Notes under the pieces: model-generated
The model's input: only the letters and a program-made list of their open reading frames with translations
The model's database searches: none
Told to the model about the DNA's origin: nothing
Assembly (NCBI GenBank): GCA_024277375.1
Contig: JAJRVD010000085.1
Span: 1-32,384 of the forward strand
Length of the DNA stretch: 32,384 nt
DNA from: Candidatus Omnitrophota bacterium
Lineage (GTDB): Bacteria > Omnitrophota > Gorgyraeia > Tantalellales > Tantalellaceae
Reading direction: 5' to 3'
Part shown: positions 15,847-23,525 of the stretch, one piece after another
Layout: the number at the start of each line of letters is the position of its first letter
Position numbering within the stretch: position 1 is the stretch's first letter
Translations under genes and position numbers: made by a program

Positions 15847-18453
15847 ATGACAAACGACCTTACCCCCATGATGCGACAGTATCTTGAGATCAAAGAAGAC
15901 GTGAAAGACGCTATTCTTTTTTTCAGGTTGGGGGATTTTTATGAGATGTTTTTTGAGGACGCCGCTGAGGCCACGCGGATATTGCATATTACTCTTACAA
16001 GCCGGAGTGGAGGTAATGGCAAAAAGATCCCTATGTGCGGGGTTCCGCATCACGCGGCAAACAATTATATCGCGCGGCTCATAAGACACGGCAAGAAAGT
16101 TGCCATATGTGAACAAGTGGAAGAACCTTCTCCCGGCAAAAAGATCGTAAAAAGAGCGGTTACGAAAATAATTACTCCGGGCACTTATATCGCCGATGAG
16201 CTCTTAGGTGAGGCGATCAACAACTATATCCTTTCTTTGAATGTTAAGGGAAATAATATTGGAATGGCATACGCGGATATATCGACCGGAGAATTCAGGG
16301 TTACCCAAGTAGACAATAAAGAGGATTTTTTGTCGGAACTATATAAAATATCTCCGTCAGAGTGCATGATGCCGGAGAGCCTTTCCGCCGACGAGAGTTT
16401 TCAGAGTTTTGCTGACGTCAATCTGGGGACGGTAACTCTAAATGATGACTGGATGTTTGATTTTGAGTTGGGAGTTAAAGAGATAAAACAGCAGTTTTCT
16501 GTAAAAAACCTTGATGGTTTTGGATGTCAGGACTTACCCCTTGCTGTTGGCGCTGCCGGGGCGCTTCTTAAATATCTCAAAAAAACTCAAAGGAACCGTT
16601 TAGATAACCTGGGTGCCATATCCACGTACAGATCAAGCCAATTTCTGGTCATGGACTGGAACTCGCATCGAAATCTTGAACTTATACAGAACATGGAAGA
16701 CCTTTCTTCCAAGGGGACGTTATTTGAGGTGCTTGATGAGACGCATACTCCTATGGGAAAAAGAGGGCTTAAACGATGGATATTGAATCCGCTTCTGGAC
16801 GTAAAATGCATAAAGAAAAGGCAGGAAGTCGTTCAATACTTTTATGAGAAAACTGAGGAGCGAGAGAAGATACGTAAAATATTGGTTGATGTGTATGACA
16901 TTGAGCGTCTTTCTAATAAGATCAGTTTGGGGACGGCAAACGCGCGTGATATGCTTGCGCTCGCGAATTCACTGAAAAACATAAAACTGTTGAAAAAAAT
17001 TTTAAAAGGAACCATATCCGGTGTGCTGAAGGATATTGTCGCGGGGATGGACGATTTTGTGGATGTTATCGGGTGGATAGAAGAATGTCTGGACGATGAA
17101 CTACCCGTCGCGGTGAAAGAAGGCGGCTTTGTGCGACTCGGGTACGATCCTGAAGTTGATGAGTTACGTGATCTTATTTCAAACGGTAAAGACTGGATAG
17201 TGAGTTTGCAGAAGAAGGAGATAGAAAGGACAAAAATAGGCTCGCTCAAAGTTGGTTTTAACAAAGTGTTTGGTTACTATATCGAGGTTACCAAAACAAA
17301 TCTTGATTCTGTCCCATCGGATTATATCCGTAAACAGACTCTGGTAAACGCGGAGAGATATATCACCCGGGAACTTAAGGAGCATGAGTCGAAGATAATT
17401 GGCGCTAAGGATAGGATAAAAGATGTAGAATACGCGATATTCTGCAGACTTCGCGAAAAAGTGGGATATCGTATAGAGAGCTTAAAAAGAACCTCGGACA
17501 ATCTGGCGGACCTTGATGTTCTCTCGGCGCTTGCGGAGGCCGCGGTCAAAAACAGGTATGTTTGCCCTGAAATAAAAAAGACGAATGTTTTTAATGTGAA
17601 AAACGGGCGCCATCCTGTTTTAGAAAGGATATTGAAGGATAAAGAGTTTGTGCCGAATGATATTCGCATGGATGCTGAAAAGAACAATATTTTTATTATT
17701 ACCGGTTCAAATATGGCTGGTAAATCTACGTTTATTCGACAGATCGCGCTAATGGCGATCATGGCCCAAATTGGTAGTTTTGTGCCCGCGTCCGAGGCTG
17801 AAATTGGAGTACTGGACCGCATTTTCACGCGTGTAGGGGCCTCTGACAGACTGTACAGGGGGATGAGCACTTTCATGGTGGAAATGGTAGAAACGGCAAA
17901 TATACTTAATAATGCCACAGGACGAAGTTTGATAATACTGGATGAAATAGGCCGGGGAACGAGTACCTTTGACGGAGTGTCTATAGCCTGGGCGGTAGTG
18001 GAATTTATACATAAAAATTGTCCAGGGGCCAAGGCGTTATTCGCGACACATTATCATGAGCTTACGGAGCTTTCACGTATTTTGCCAAGGGTGAAAAACT
18101 TTCATTTGTCTATTCAAGAATGGAAGGACGAGGTTATTTTTCTTTATAAAGTTGAGGAAGGCAGTTGTGATGAAAGTTTTGGGATTCATGTCGCTAAATT
18201 GGCTGGGATGTCCGCTGAGGTCGTAACAAGAGCGAGGGACATATTGGACAATCTCCAGAAGGATTCATTTTTGGGGAACATACGCTCCAGGTTTTCGGAA
18301 GAAAAAGAATTGCCGGAAAAACAGTTGGATATGTTTGATGGGACTTTTAAGGAGCACCCTGTTGTTGATAAACTAAAGAAGCTAAACGTTGACAATATAA
18401 CACCGATAGATGCCTTGAAAAAACTTGCGGAATTGAAAGAGGACGCGGAATAG
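15847..18453 (+). CDS. mutS: DNA mismatch repair protein MutS
   Basis: MutS (868 residues) recognises base mismatches and small loops. The mismatch-wedge motif Phe31-Tyr32-Glu33 lies in RLGDFYEMFFEDA. The ATPase has Walker A GSNMAGKST at 620-628, Walker B LIILDEIGRGTSTFDG with Asp699-Glu700, and the FATHYHELTEL segment. Length is typical of true MutS1. A frame opening with GTG at 15826 would add 7 residues, but the ATG at 15847 has GGGGAG 6 bp upstream and matches the family start. It is the first gene after the ribosomal operon terminator, and mutL follows after 180 bp. Confidence 0.98.
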   Translation: MTNDLTPMMRQYLEIKEDVKDAILFFRLGDFYEMFFEDAAEATRILHITLTSRSGGNGKKIPMCGVPHHAANNYIARLIRHGKKVAICEQVEEPSPGKKIVKRAVTKIITPGTYIADELLGEAINNYILSLNVKGNNIGMAYADISTGEFRVTQVDNKEDFLSELYKISPSECMMPESLSADESFQSFADVNLGTVTLNDDWMFDFELGVKEIKQQFSVKNLDGFGCQDLPLAVGAAGALLKYLKKTQRNRLDNLGAISTYRSSQFLVMDWNSHRNLELIQNMEDLSSKGTLFEVLDETHTPMGKRGLKRWILNPLLDVKCIKKRQEVVQYFYEKTEEREKIRKILVDVYDIERLSNKISLGTANARDMLALANSLKNIKLLKKILKGTISGVLKDIVAGMDDFVDVIGWIEECLDDELPVAVKEGGFVRLGYDPEVDELRDLISNGKDWIVSLQKKEIERTKIGSLKVGFNKVFGYYIEVTKTNLDSVPSDYIRKQTLVNAERYITRELKEHESKIIGAKDRIKDVEYAIFCRLREKVGYRIESLKRTSDNLADLDVLSALAEAAVKNRYVCPEIKKTNVFNVKNGRHPVLERILKDKEFVPNDIRMDAEKNNIFIITGSNMAGKSTFIRQIALMAIMAQIGSFVPASEAEIGVLDRIFTRVGASDRLYRGMSTFMVEMVETANILNNATGRSLIILDEIGRGTSTFDGVSIAWAVVEFIHKNCPGAKALFATHYHELTELSRILPRVKNFHLSIQEWKDEVIFLYKVEEGSCDESFGIHVAKLAGMSAEVVTRARDILDNLQKDSFLGNIRSRFSEEKELPEKQLDMFDGTFKEHPVVDKLKKLNVDNITPIDALKKLAELKEDAE

Positions 18454-18562
18454 CGAAACAGAATAGTGTGGACTGTCCCCATTTTTAATTGACCAGTTTT
18501 CTCGCTCATCGACGGCCTGTATGGGCATATAAACAAGCTTTAATTACAGGTTATATTCTTTA

Positions 18563-18591
18563 TTGTCATTTTGCGCAAGAGCTGATAGGAT
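18563..18591 (+). promoter_or_regulatory. Putative sigma-70-type promoter for mutL
   Basis: TTGTCA (18563-18568, 5 of 6 to consensus) is separated by 17 bp from TAGGAT (18586-18591, 4 of 6). TG sits one base before the -10, giving an extended -10. The mutL start is 43 bp downstream. Found by eye only. Confidence 0.45.
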
Positions 18592-18633
18592 AACTTTTAT
18601 ACATAATGGTCGGAATAAAGTTTTGGAGGAGAT

Positions 18634-20394
18634 ATGGGTGACGGCAAGATTAATATACTGACTGATGAGGTTGTGGGCAAGATATCCGCGGGTGAGGTGG
18701 TAGAACGTCCGGCATCCGTTGTTAAAGAGCTTGTTGAAAATGCCATTGACGCTAACGCGGATAGCATTGAGATCGAGATACAGTCCGCGGGACAGGCATT
18801 GATCCGTATAGCTGATAATGGAGATGGCATGATGGTTGAAGACATGAAGATCGCCTGTCTTCAGCATTCGACCAGCAAACTGAAAGATATAGACGATCTT
18901 GAAGAAATAAAAACATTCGGGTTTAGGGGAGAGGCTCTTTCAAGTATTGCCGCCGTATCGCATTTAGACCTGATAAGTCATACGGGATCCAATGATGCGG
19001 GAACGCATGTAAGTCTGGAAAGTTCGCAATTGCAGAAGATGCAACCTGCCGGGCGCGAGAAGGGTACGACGGTGGAAGTCAGGAATCTTTTCTTTAACGT
19101 GCCCGCGCGAAGAAAATTCCTGAAAAAAGAATCCACAGAATTAGCTGAGATCGTCAGTATTGTCGGCAGATTTATTGTTTCGTATCCTGATATTGAATTT
19201 AAATTAACGCATGATGATAGACTGCTTTTGCACGCGGCCAGGAAGCTCTCCCGCCTTCAAAGGATAAAACTTGTTTTGGGGGCGGATATCGCAGAACATA
19301 TGGTACGCCTTGAGTATAATGACGGGAAATACGCTGTTTCAGGGTATATTAGCCGCCCTTCCAGCACCCGCAAAGACAAGCGGGCCCAGATATTTTTTGT
19401 TAACAAAAGATTTGTGAAAAGTAAAGTTTTAGCGGAAGCGGTACAGAACGCTTACAAAAGTCTTTTGGAAAGAGGACGGTATCCTTCGGCAGTATTATTT
19501 TTAGATACTCCTCCTTCGGAAGTTGATGTAAATGTGCACCCTGCGAAATTGCTTGTGAAGTTTGATGAGGACCGTGTAGTCGCGGAGGTTGTTAGGTCCG
19601 CTATAAAAAAGAGTTTTGAGGAGGTAAAAACAGCGGAGGCGAAAAAAACAGAACATATTATTATGCCTGACCAAATGTCGAATAAGCCGGAAGAAGCCCT
19701 TGTTCCGGAGGATTCCGAGGTTCAGACAGAATTTGCTTACGATATTAAAAAGATACCGTTACAGGTCTCTACACAACCGGAGAAGATATCATTTTCCGGT
19801 TGTGTCTCCGAGACGATCTCGGAGACAAAGAATGGTGATCTTTTTCAGATAAAGGATTGTTACATCGTGCAATTAGGAGATGAAGGCTTGGTCATTACCG
19901 ATCAGCACGCGGCGCATGAAAGAATACTGTATGAATTTTTCAGCAAGATCGCGGCGGACGCTCCTGTGGATGTTCAGAACTTATTGTTCCCGGTTCGAAT
20001 AGATCTTTCTGCCTCTGAGGCGGTGATAATGGACAAAATAATCGATAAATTTGCCACTTTGGGGTTTCAGGTAGAACACTTTGGAGACGGATCGTATGTC
20101 GTTCAGGCTGTTCCCGCTGTGTTGGAAAACAGGGATATTAAGACAGTCGTTTATGATATTATTTTAGAGCTCTCCGCGAGAGATCTGAAAAAAATTGATT
20201 TTACCGATGAGTTGATCAAGATGACAAGCTGTCGGGCGGCTATCAAATCTGGTGAAAAGCTAACGCGGCAAGAAATGATAGTTCTGCTTGAAAAGCTGAC
20301 TAAGTGTGATCTTCCGTTCACGTGTCCGCATGGGAGACCTACGGTACTGGATATTACGGTAGATGAATTAGAAAAACGGTTTAGACGGAAATAA
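18634..20394 (+). CDS. mutL: DNA mismatch repair protein MutL with endonuclease motif
   Basis: MutL (586 residues) links MutS to downstream repair. The GHKL ATPase motifs are ELVENAIDANA (ATP-Mg), DNGDGM and GFRGEALSSIAA, and NVHPAK lies in the transducer domain. The C-terminal domain carries the metal-binding endonuclease motif DQHAAHERILYE (residues 423-434, DQHAx2Ex4E). A conserved Cys533 (SCRAAIK) and CPHGRP (564-569) complete the site. This is the nicking type found in bacteria without MutH. GGAGGAG precedes the ATG. The middle third is a poorly conserved linker. Confidence 0.98.
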   Translation: MGDGKINILTDEVVGKISAGEVVERPASVVKELVENAIDANADSIEIEIQSAGQALIRIADNGDGMMVEDMKIACLQHSTSKLKDIDDLEEIKTFGFRGEALSSIAAVSHLDLISHTGSNDAGTHVSLESSQLQKMQPAGREKGTTVEVRNLFFNVPARRKFLKKESTELAEIVSIVGRFIVSYPDIEFKLTHDDRLLLHAARKLSRLQRIKLVLGADIAEHMVRLEYNDGKYAVSGYISRPSSTRKDKRAQIFFVNKRFVKSKVLAEAVQNAYKSLLERGRYPSAVLFLDTPPSEVDVNVHPAKLLVKFDEDRVVAEVVRSAIKKSFEEVKTAEAKKTEHIIMPDQMSNKPEEALVPEDSEVQTEFAYDIKKIPLQVSTQPEKISFSGCVSETISETKNGDLFQIKDCYIVQLGDEGLVITDQHAAHERILYEFFSKIAADAPVDVQNLLFPVRIDLSASEAVIMDKIIDKFATLGFQVEHFGDGSYVVQAVPAVLENRDIKTVVYDIILELSARDLKKIDFTDELIKMTSCRAAIKSGEKLTRQEMIVLLEKLTKCDLPFTCPHGRPTVLDITVDELEKRFRRK

Positions 20395-20416
20395 TTTAGG
20401 GACAGATTTGACGCTG

Positions 20417-20476
20417 AAAGGAGCGCTGGTATACTCCTACCAGGTTTCCCTGTACGGAGCATACCAGCGCTCCTTT
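20417..20476 (+). terminator. Long hairpin downstream of mutL, possible terminator or repeat
   Basis: AAAGGAGCGCTGGTAT (20417-20432) pairs perfectly with 20461-20476 over 16 bp. Weaker pairing (CTCC with GGAG, CAGG with CCTG) continues inwards to a 4-nt loop. The 3' side ends in CCTTTTG, so it may terminate mutL transcription, although the T-run is short. It could instead be a palindromic repeat unit. Confidence 0.55.
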
Positions 20477-20512
20477 TGATTAAAAGATGTAACGCCGTTT
20501 TATCGTTATTCA

Positions 20513-20627
20513 GACTCTGTCATAATGTAGGGGCTTGATTCATCAAGCCCGTTATATCGGGTTCGATGAATCAAACCCCTACATTATATTGTAGGCGGCC
20601 ATCCGCAAAACAAATTACGACAGAGCC
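20513..20627 (+). repeat. Palindromic element with TGTAGGGG tips
   Basis: The inner hairpin pairs 20522-20551 with 20558-20587 (27 of 30 positions, one further G-U) around a 6-nt loop. It starts ATAATGTAGGGG and ends CCCCTACATTAT. An outer imperfect inverted repeat (GACTCTGTCATAATGT at 20513-20528 against 20612-20627, 13 of 16) brackets it. The tips resemble the palindromes at 21401-21428 and 31070-31099. Confidence 0.65.
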
Positions 20628-20629
20628 TG

Positions 20630-20733
20630 ATTGCGAGGAAGGAGCGAAGCGACTGACGTGGCAATCTCCATAACCTGTTATATCTATTGAGATTGTTTCG
20701 TCGTCACTCACTCCGTTTGTTCCTTCCCGCAAT
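20630..20733 (+). repeat. ATTGCGAGGA-type imperfect inverted repeat
   Basis: The left arm (20630-20668) begins ATTGCGAGGAAGGAGCGAAG and ends GGCAATCTC. The right arm (20689-20733) begins GAGATTGTTTCGTCG and ends TTCCCGCAAT. They are inverted with small indels. This resembles the dispersed GCGAGGAGCGAAGCGAC-type elements seen in many bacterial genomes, which I recall only as a general pattern. No open reading frame lies inside. Confidence 0.6.
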
Positions 20734-20768
20734 GACGAAAGGTTTATTTTGGATAACCCTATTAAAAG

Positions 20769-21398
20769 ATGAATAAAAATACGGCTAAAAAGATATATGA
20801 CATTCTGAACAGGGAATATCCGGACGCTACGGTCGCGTTGGAACATAAGAACGCTATGCAGCTTTTGGTTGCCACGATACTTTCTGCGCAGTGTACGGAT
20901 AAGCGCGTGAATATTGTAACGAAGGATCTATTTAAAAAATATAAACAGGCTGGAGATTTCGCTAAGGCAAAACTCTTGGATTTTGAACAAGAGATACGTT
21001 CTACCGGATTTTACAAAAACAAGGCAAGAAATATTATCGCGTCAGCAAAGACGATCGTTGGAGAATTCGAGGGTAAAGTTCCTGAAACGATGAAAGAGCT
21101 TATAACTCTTCCTGGTGTAGCGAGAAAAACCGCCAACATTGTTTTGTTCCATGCTTTTAGTAAGAACGAAGGCATTGCGGTAGATACACATGTCAAGCGT
21201 CTTAGCGGCCGGTTGGGGCTAACCGAGAATGATGATCCTGCCAAAATAGAGATAGATCTTATGGGGCTTTATGGCGAAGAGAAATGGGGTTCTTTATCTG
21301 ATCTTTTGATCACGCACGGGCGTACTGTCTGTGACGCGCGCAGGCCGAGATGCGAGGGGTGTTCTCTTAAGCGAATTTGTCCCGAGGCGATAACTTAG
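20769..21398 (+). CDS. nth: Endonuclease III (base-excision DNA glycosylase/AP lyase)
   Basis: Nth (209 residues) removes oxidised pyrimidines and cuts abasic sites. The helix-hairpin-helix is LPGVARKTANIVL with catalytic Lys120, and the second catalytic residue is Asp139 in AVDTHVKRL. The C-terminal iron-sulfur cluster ligands are Cys188, Cys195, Cys198 and Cys204 with exact Cx6Cx2Cx5C spacing. The ATG at 20769 falls at the edge of the repeat-rich interval and has no strong ribosome binding site, so the insertion may have changed its leader. A palindrome begins 2 bp after the TAG. Confidence 0.97.
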   Translation: MNKNTAKKIYDILNREYPDATVALEHKNAMQLLVATILSAQCTDKRVNIVTKDLFKKYKQAGDFAKAKLLDFEQEIRSTGFYKNKARNIIASAKTIVGEFEGKVPETMKELITLPGVARKTANIVLFHAFSKNEGIAVDTHVKRLSGRLGLTENDDPAKIEIDLMGLYGEEKWGSLSDLLITHGRTVCDARRPRCEGCSLKRICPEAIT

Positions 21399-21400
21399 GA

Positions 21401-21428
21401 GCAGGGGCACGGCATGCCGTGCCCCTGC
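21401..21428 (+). repeat. 28-bp perfect palindrome with GGGGCACGGC core
   Basis: GCAGGGGCACGGCA and its exact reverse complement meet with no spacer. It begins 2 bp after the nth stop and ends 8 bp before the next ATG. It matches the 31070-31099 palindrome except at the central dinucleotide pair and the tips. In RNA it would form a strong hairpin, but no T-run follows. Confidence 0.8.
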
Positions 21429-21436
21429 ATAACAAT

Positions 21437-22222
21437 ATGATAAAAAAAGCACAGATATTATTATCAATAGTTGTTGCAACTTCTTTTCTCACAATAGGTT
21501 GCGAGCGAGATGCCGACAGCGCTTCCTCCGCGAAAAATGAGTATTTTGTAAAGAATATTGTCGATGGGGATACTCTGGAATTGTTGAATGGAAAACGTGT
21601 TCGTTACATAGGAATAGACACTCCGGAGACTATGAAGCGTAAAGGAGGCACTTGGTTTTTTGATCCGGAGGAATATGGTGTTGAAGCAAAAGAATACAAT
21701 CGTCGGCGTGTTTCGGGGAAAAGAGTGCGATTGGAGTTTGATGTTCAAAAAGAAGATAAATTTAATAGATGGTTAGCGTATGTTTATCTCGAAGACGGAG
21801 GGATGGTCAATCTGGAATTAGTCGAACAGGGATATGCTTCGCTGTACACATTTTATCCGAATGTTAAATACTTTGATGTTCTCGCCGAGGCGCAGGAAGA
21901 AGCATATACGGCCAAGCGGGGATTGTGGGAGAACATTAAAGTTGTGGATGCTGAGGTAGCGTATCTAGAGGTTGGAAAGGTAAGGATCGTCAGGGGGAGG
22001 ATTTCAGGGGTGTATGCCTCTCCAAATAAGATAACTTTGGAATTTCAAGATAGCCGTTTGACCGGAATAATCTATAGCGGTAACATCCCACTGTTTACCA
22101 AAAAAGGGATAGACCCCTACAAAGATTACGAGGGAAAAGAAATTGAGATCGTCGGTAAGATCCGCGACCGTAATGGACCCCAGATCATTGTCGACAATCC
22201 ATCGCAAGTCATATTGTCATAA
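21437..22222 (+). CDS. Thermonuclease-family lipoprotein with C-terminal OB-like domain
   Basis: The 261-residue product starts with a signal peptide ending LTIGC, so Cys22 is the probable lipid-anchor site, though Thr at -3 is not ideal for a lipobox. Residues about 35-168 are a staphylococcal-nuclease domain. Asp43/Asp45 (VDGDT), Arg56, Asp61 and Glu64 (RYIGIDTPE) and Arg111 (DKFNRWLAYVY) line up with the Staphylococcus calcium and catalytic residues, so activity is likely. Residues about 180-260 (KVRIVRGRISGVY through GKIRDRNGPQIIV) look like an OB-fold. A frame extending to TTG 21377 inside nth reads through the palindrome and would destroy the signal peptide. No clear ribosome binding site precedes the chosen ATG. 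Confidence 0.88.
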   Translation: MIKKAQILLSIVVATSFLTIGCERDADSASSAKNEYFVKNIVDGDTLELLNGKRVRYIGIDTPETMKRKGGTWFFDPEEYGVEAKEYNRRRVSGKRVRLEFDVQKEDKFNRWLAYVYLEDGGMVNLELVEQGYASLYTFYPNVKYFDVLAEAQEEAYTAKRGLWENIKVVDAEVAYLEVGKVRIVRGRISGVYASPNKITLEFQDSRLTGIIYSGNIPLFTKKGIDPYKDYEGKEIEIVGKIRDRNGPQIIVDNPSQVILS

Positions 22223-22253
22223 AGACATACCAAAATATTCCTAATTTTACCCC

Positions 22254-22282
22254 TTGTAATAGTAATAATAGTGTGATATGTT
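22254..22282 (+). promoter_or_regulatory. Weak candidate promoter before the aminotransferase operon
   Basis: TTGTAA (22254-22259), 17 bp, TATGTT (22277-22282) with TG one base upstream of the -10. It lies 55 bp before the aminotransferase ATG in the 115-bp gap after the nuclease gene. This is a visual match only. Confidence 0.3.
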
Positions 22283-22337
22283 AATAGTCACCATAGCGCG
22301 GAATAGGCGCGATATACCGCAAGTTGAGGAGAATAAT

Positions 22338-23501
22338 ATGAAGATCGCAAAGAAGATTTTGGGGGTTAAACCCTCCGCTACATTGACCATAACCGCCAAA
22401 GCCAAGGCCATGAAGGCCTCTGGGGAAGATGTCATTGTGCTTGCGGCCGGGGAGCCTGCGCACGATACCCCTGATATTATAAAAGATGCCGCGATTAAAG
22501 CGATTACCGATGGTTTTACCAAGTATACGCCAGCAGCGGGTACTGCGTCTCTAAAAGAGGCTATTTGCTGTAAGCTGAAGAATGACAATGGGTTAGATTA
22601 TGATGCTAGTGAGGTGGTGGTCTCGAACGGGGCTAAGCATTCATTGTTTAATGTCTTACAGGTGATAGTCGAGGAAGGAGATGAAGTAATTGTAGTACAC
22701 CCCTATTGGGTAAGCTATCCCGAAATGATCAAATTGGCGGGAGGGCAGCCAAAGATAATAACTACTTCTATTTCAAATGGTTTTAAACTTCGCCCTCAAG
22801 AATTGAAATCCGCCATAAATGAAAATACAAGAGCCATAATAATTAACAGCCCTTCTAATCCGGCAGGTGTTGTCTATGATCAAAAGGAGCTGGAAGAGCT
22901 CGCTAAGGTGTGTGTTGAAAACAATATCACGATTATAAGTGACGAAATATATGAAAAGATAATTTTTGAAGGGAAGGCACATTTTTCTATTGCCGCAGTT
23001 TCTGAAGGAGCTAAAGCCGTGACGATCGTAGTAAATGGGCTTTCTAAAAGTCATTCAATGACCGGATGGCGAATTGGATATATGGCGGGTGACAAGGAAG
23101 TGGCAAAGATGGTATCTACATTGCAAGGGCAGTCGACTTCAAATCCGTGTTCAATCAGTCAGGTCGCGGCCGAATGTGCTTTACGCGGCAATATGGAAGA
23201 AGATTTTAGCCGGAATTGTGAAGGTTTTCAAGAGAGAAGAGATTTTCTGATGGGGACTTTATCTCAAGAGGAGCGGATAGTTCCGTTGAAGCCGGAGGGC
23301 GCGTTTTATCTCTTTTGTGATATATCAAAGTGTGGATTGGATTCTTTGACATTCGCGAAGAAGCTTCTTGAAGAAAAAAAAGTAGCGGTCATTCCGGGGG
23401 GGCCCTTTGGGGATGATCGTTATATACGCATTAGTTTTGCTTCCGATATGGAAACGATCGAAGAAGGTGTAAATAGGATTAAAGACTGGGTGGGGCATTA
23501 A
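22338..23501 (+). CDS. Class I aminotransferase, aspartate aminotransferase-like
   Basis: This PLP-dependent fold-type I aminotransferase has 387 residues. Visible landmarks are the substrate-side LAAGEPAHDTP (about 36-46), KYTPAAGTASLKEAI, NSPSNPAGVVY, ISDEIYEKIIF with the PLP-binding Asp and Tyr, and the Schiff-base lysine Lys237 in LSKSHSMTGWRIGY. The pattern is closest to bacterial/archaeal aspartate aminotransferases of the subgroup with a TGWRIGY ending. Substrate remains uncertain, as such enzymes may also use aromatic amino acids or prephenate. GAGGAG at 22326-22331 supports the ATG at 22338 over an earlier in-frame ATG at 22278. leuC-like and leuD-like genes follow. Confidence 0.9.
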   Translation: MKIAKKILGVKPSATLTITAKAKAMKASGEDVIVLAAGEPAHDTPDIIKDAAIKAITDGFTKYTPAAGTASLKEAICCKLKNDNGLDYDASEVVVSNGAKHSLFNVLQVIVEEGDEVIVVHPYWVSYPEMIKLAGGQPKIITTSISNGFKLRPQELKSAINENTRAIIINSPSNPAGVVYDQKELEELAKVCVENNITIISDEIYEKIIFEGKAHFSIAAVSEGAKAVTIVVNGLSKSHSMTGWRIGYMAGDKEVAKMVSTLQGQSTSNPCSISQVAAECALRGNMEEDFSRNCEGFQERRDFLMGTLSQEERIVPLKPEGAFYLFCDISKCGLDSLTFAKKLLEEKKVAVIPGGPFGDDRYIRISFASDMETIEEGVNRIKDWVGH

Positions 23502-23525
23502 CGGCATGATAAAGAGGAGCGTTGT

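Larger units (their letters stand above)
20395..20768 (+). other. Gene-free 374-bp interval filled with palindromic repeats
   Basis: No credible coding sequence is seen between mutL and nth. The interval holds three structured elements listed separately: a long hairpin at 20417-20476, a 66-nt hairpin at 20522-20587, and an imperfect inverted repeat at 20630-20733. The 11-mer ATTAAAAGATG occurs at 20479-20489 and again at 20761-20771, bracketing the second and third elements. The second copy includes the nth start codon. Confidence 0.8.

Noticed and set aside
18470-20405. GGACTGTCCCC after mutS and GGGACAG after mutL, as inverted 7-mers flanking mutL
   Set aside because: Seven shared bases at this distance can be chance. 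No longer arms or target duplication were seen, so a mobile mutL unit is not supported.
20490-20760. Possible CRISPR or small transposase gene in the repeat-rich gap
   Set aside because: There are no regularly spaced direct repeats and no open frame with transposase motifs. The signals are inverted repeats only.
21390-21433. ATAAC direct repeats around the 28-bp palindrome after nth
   Set aside because: Only 5 bp, and one copy is 6 bp away from the palindrome edge, so a target-site duplication is not convincing.
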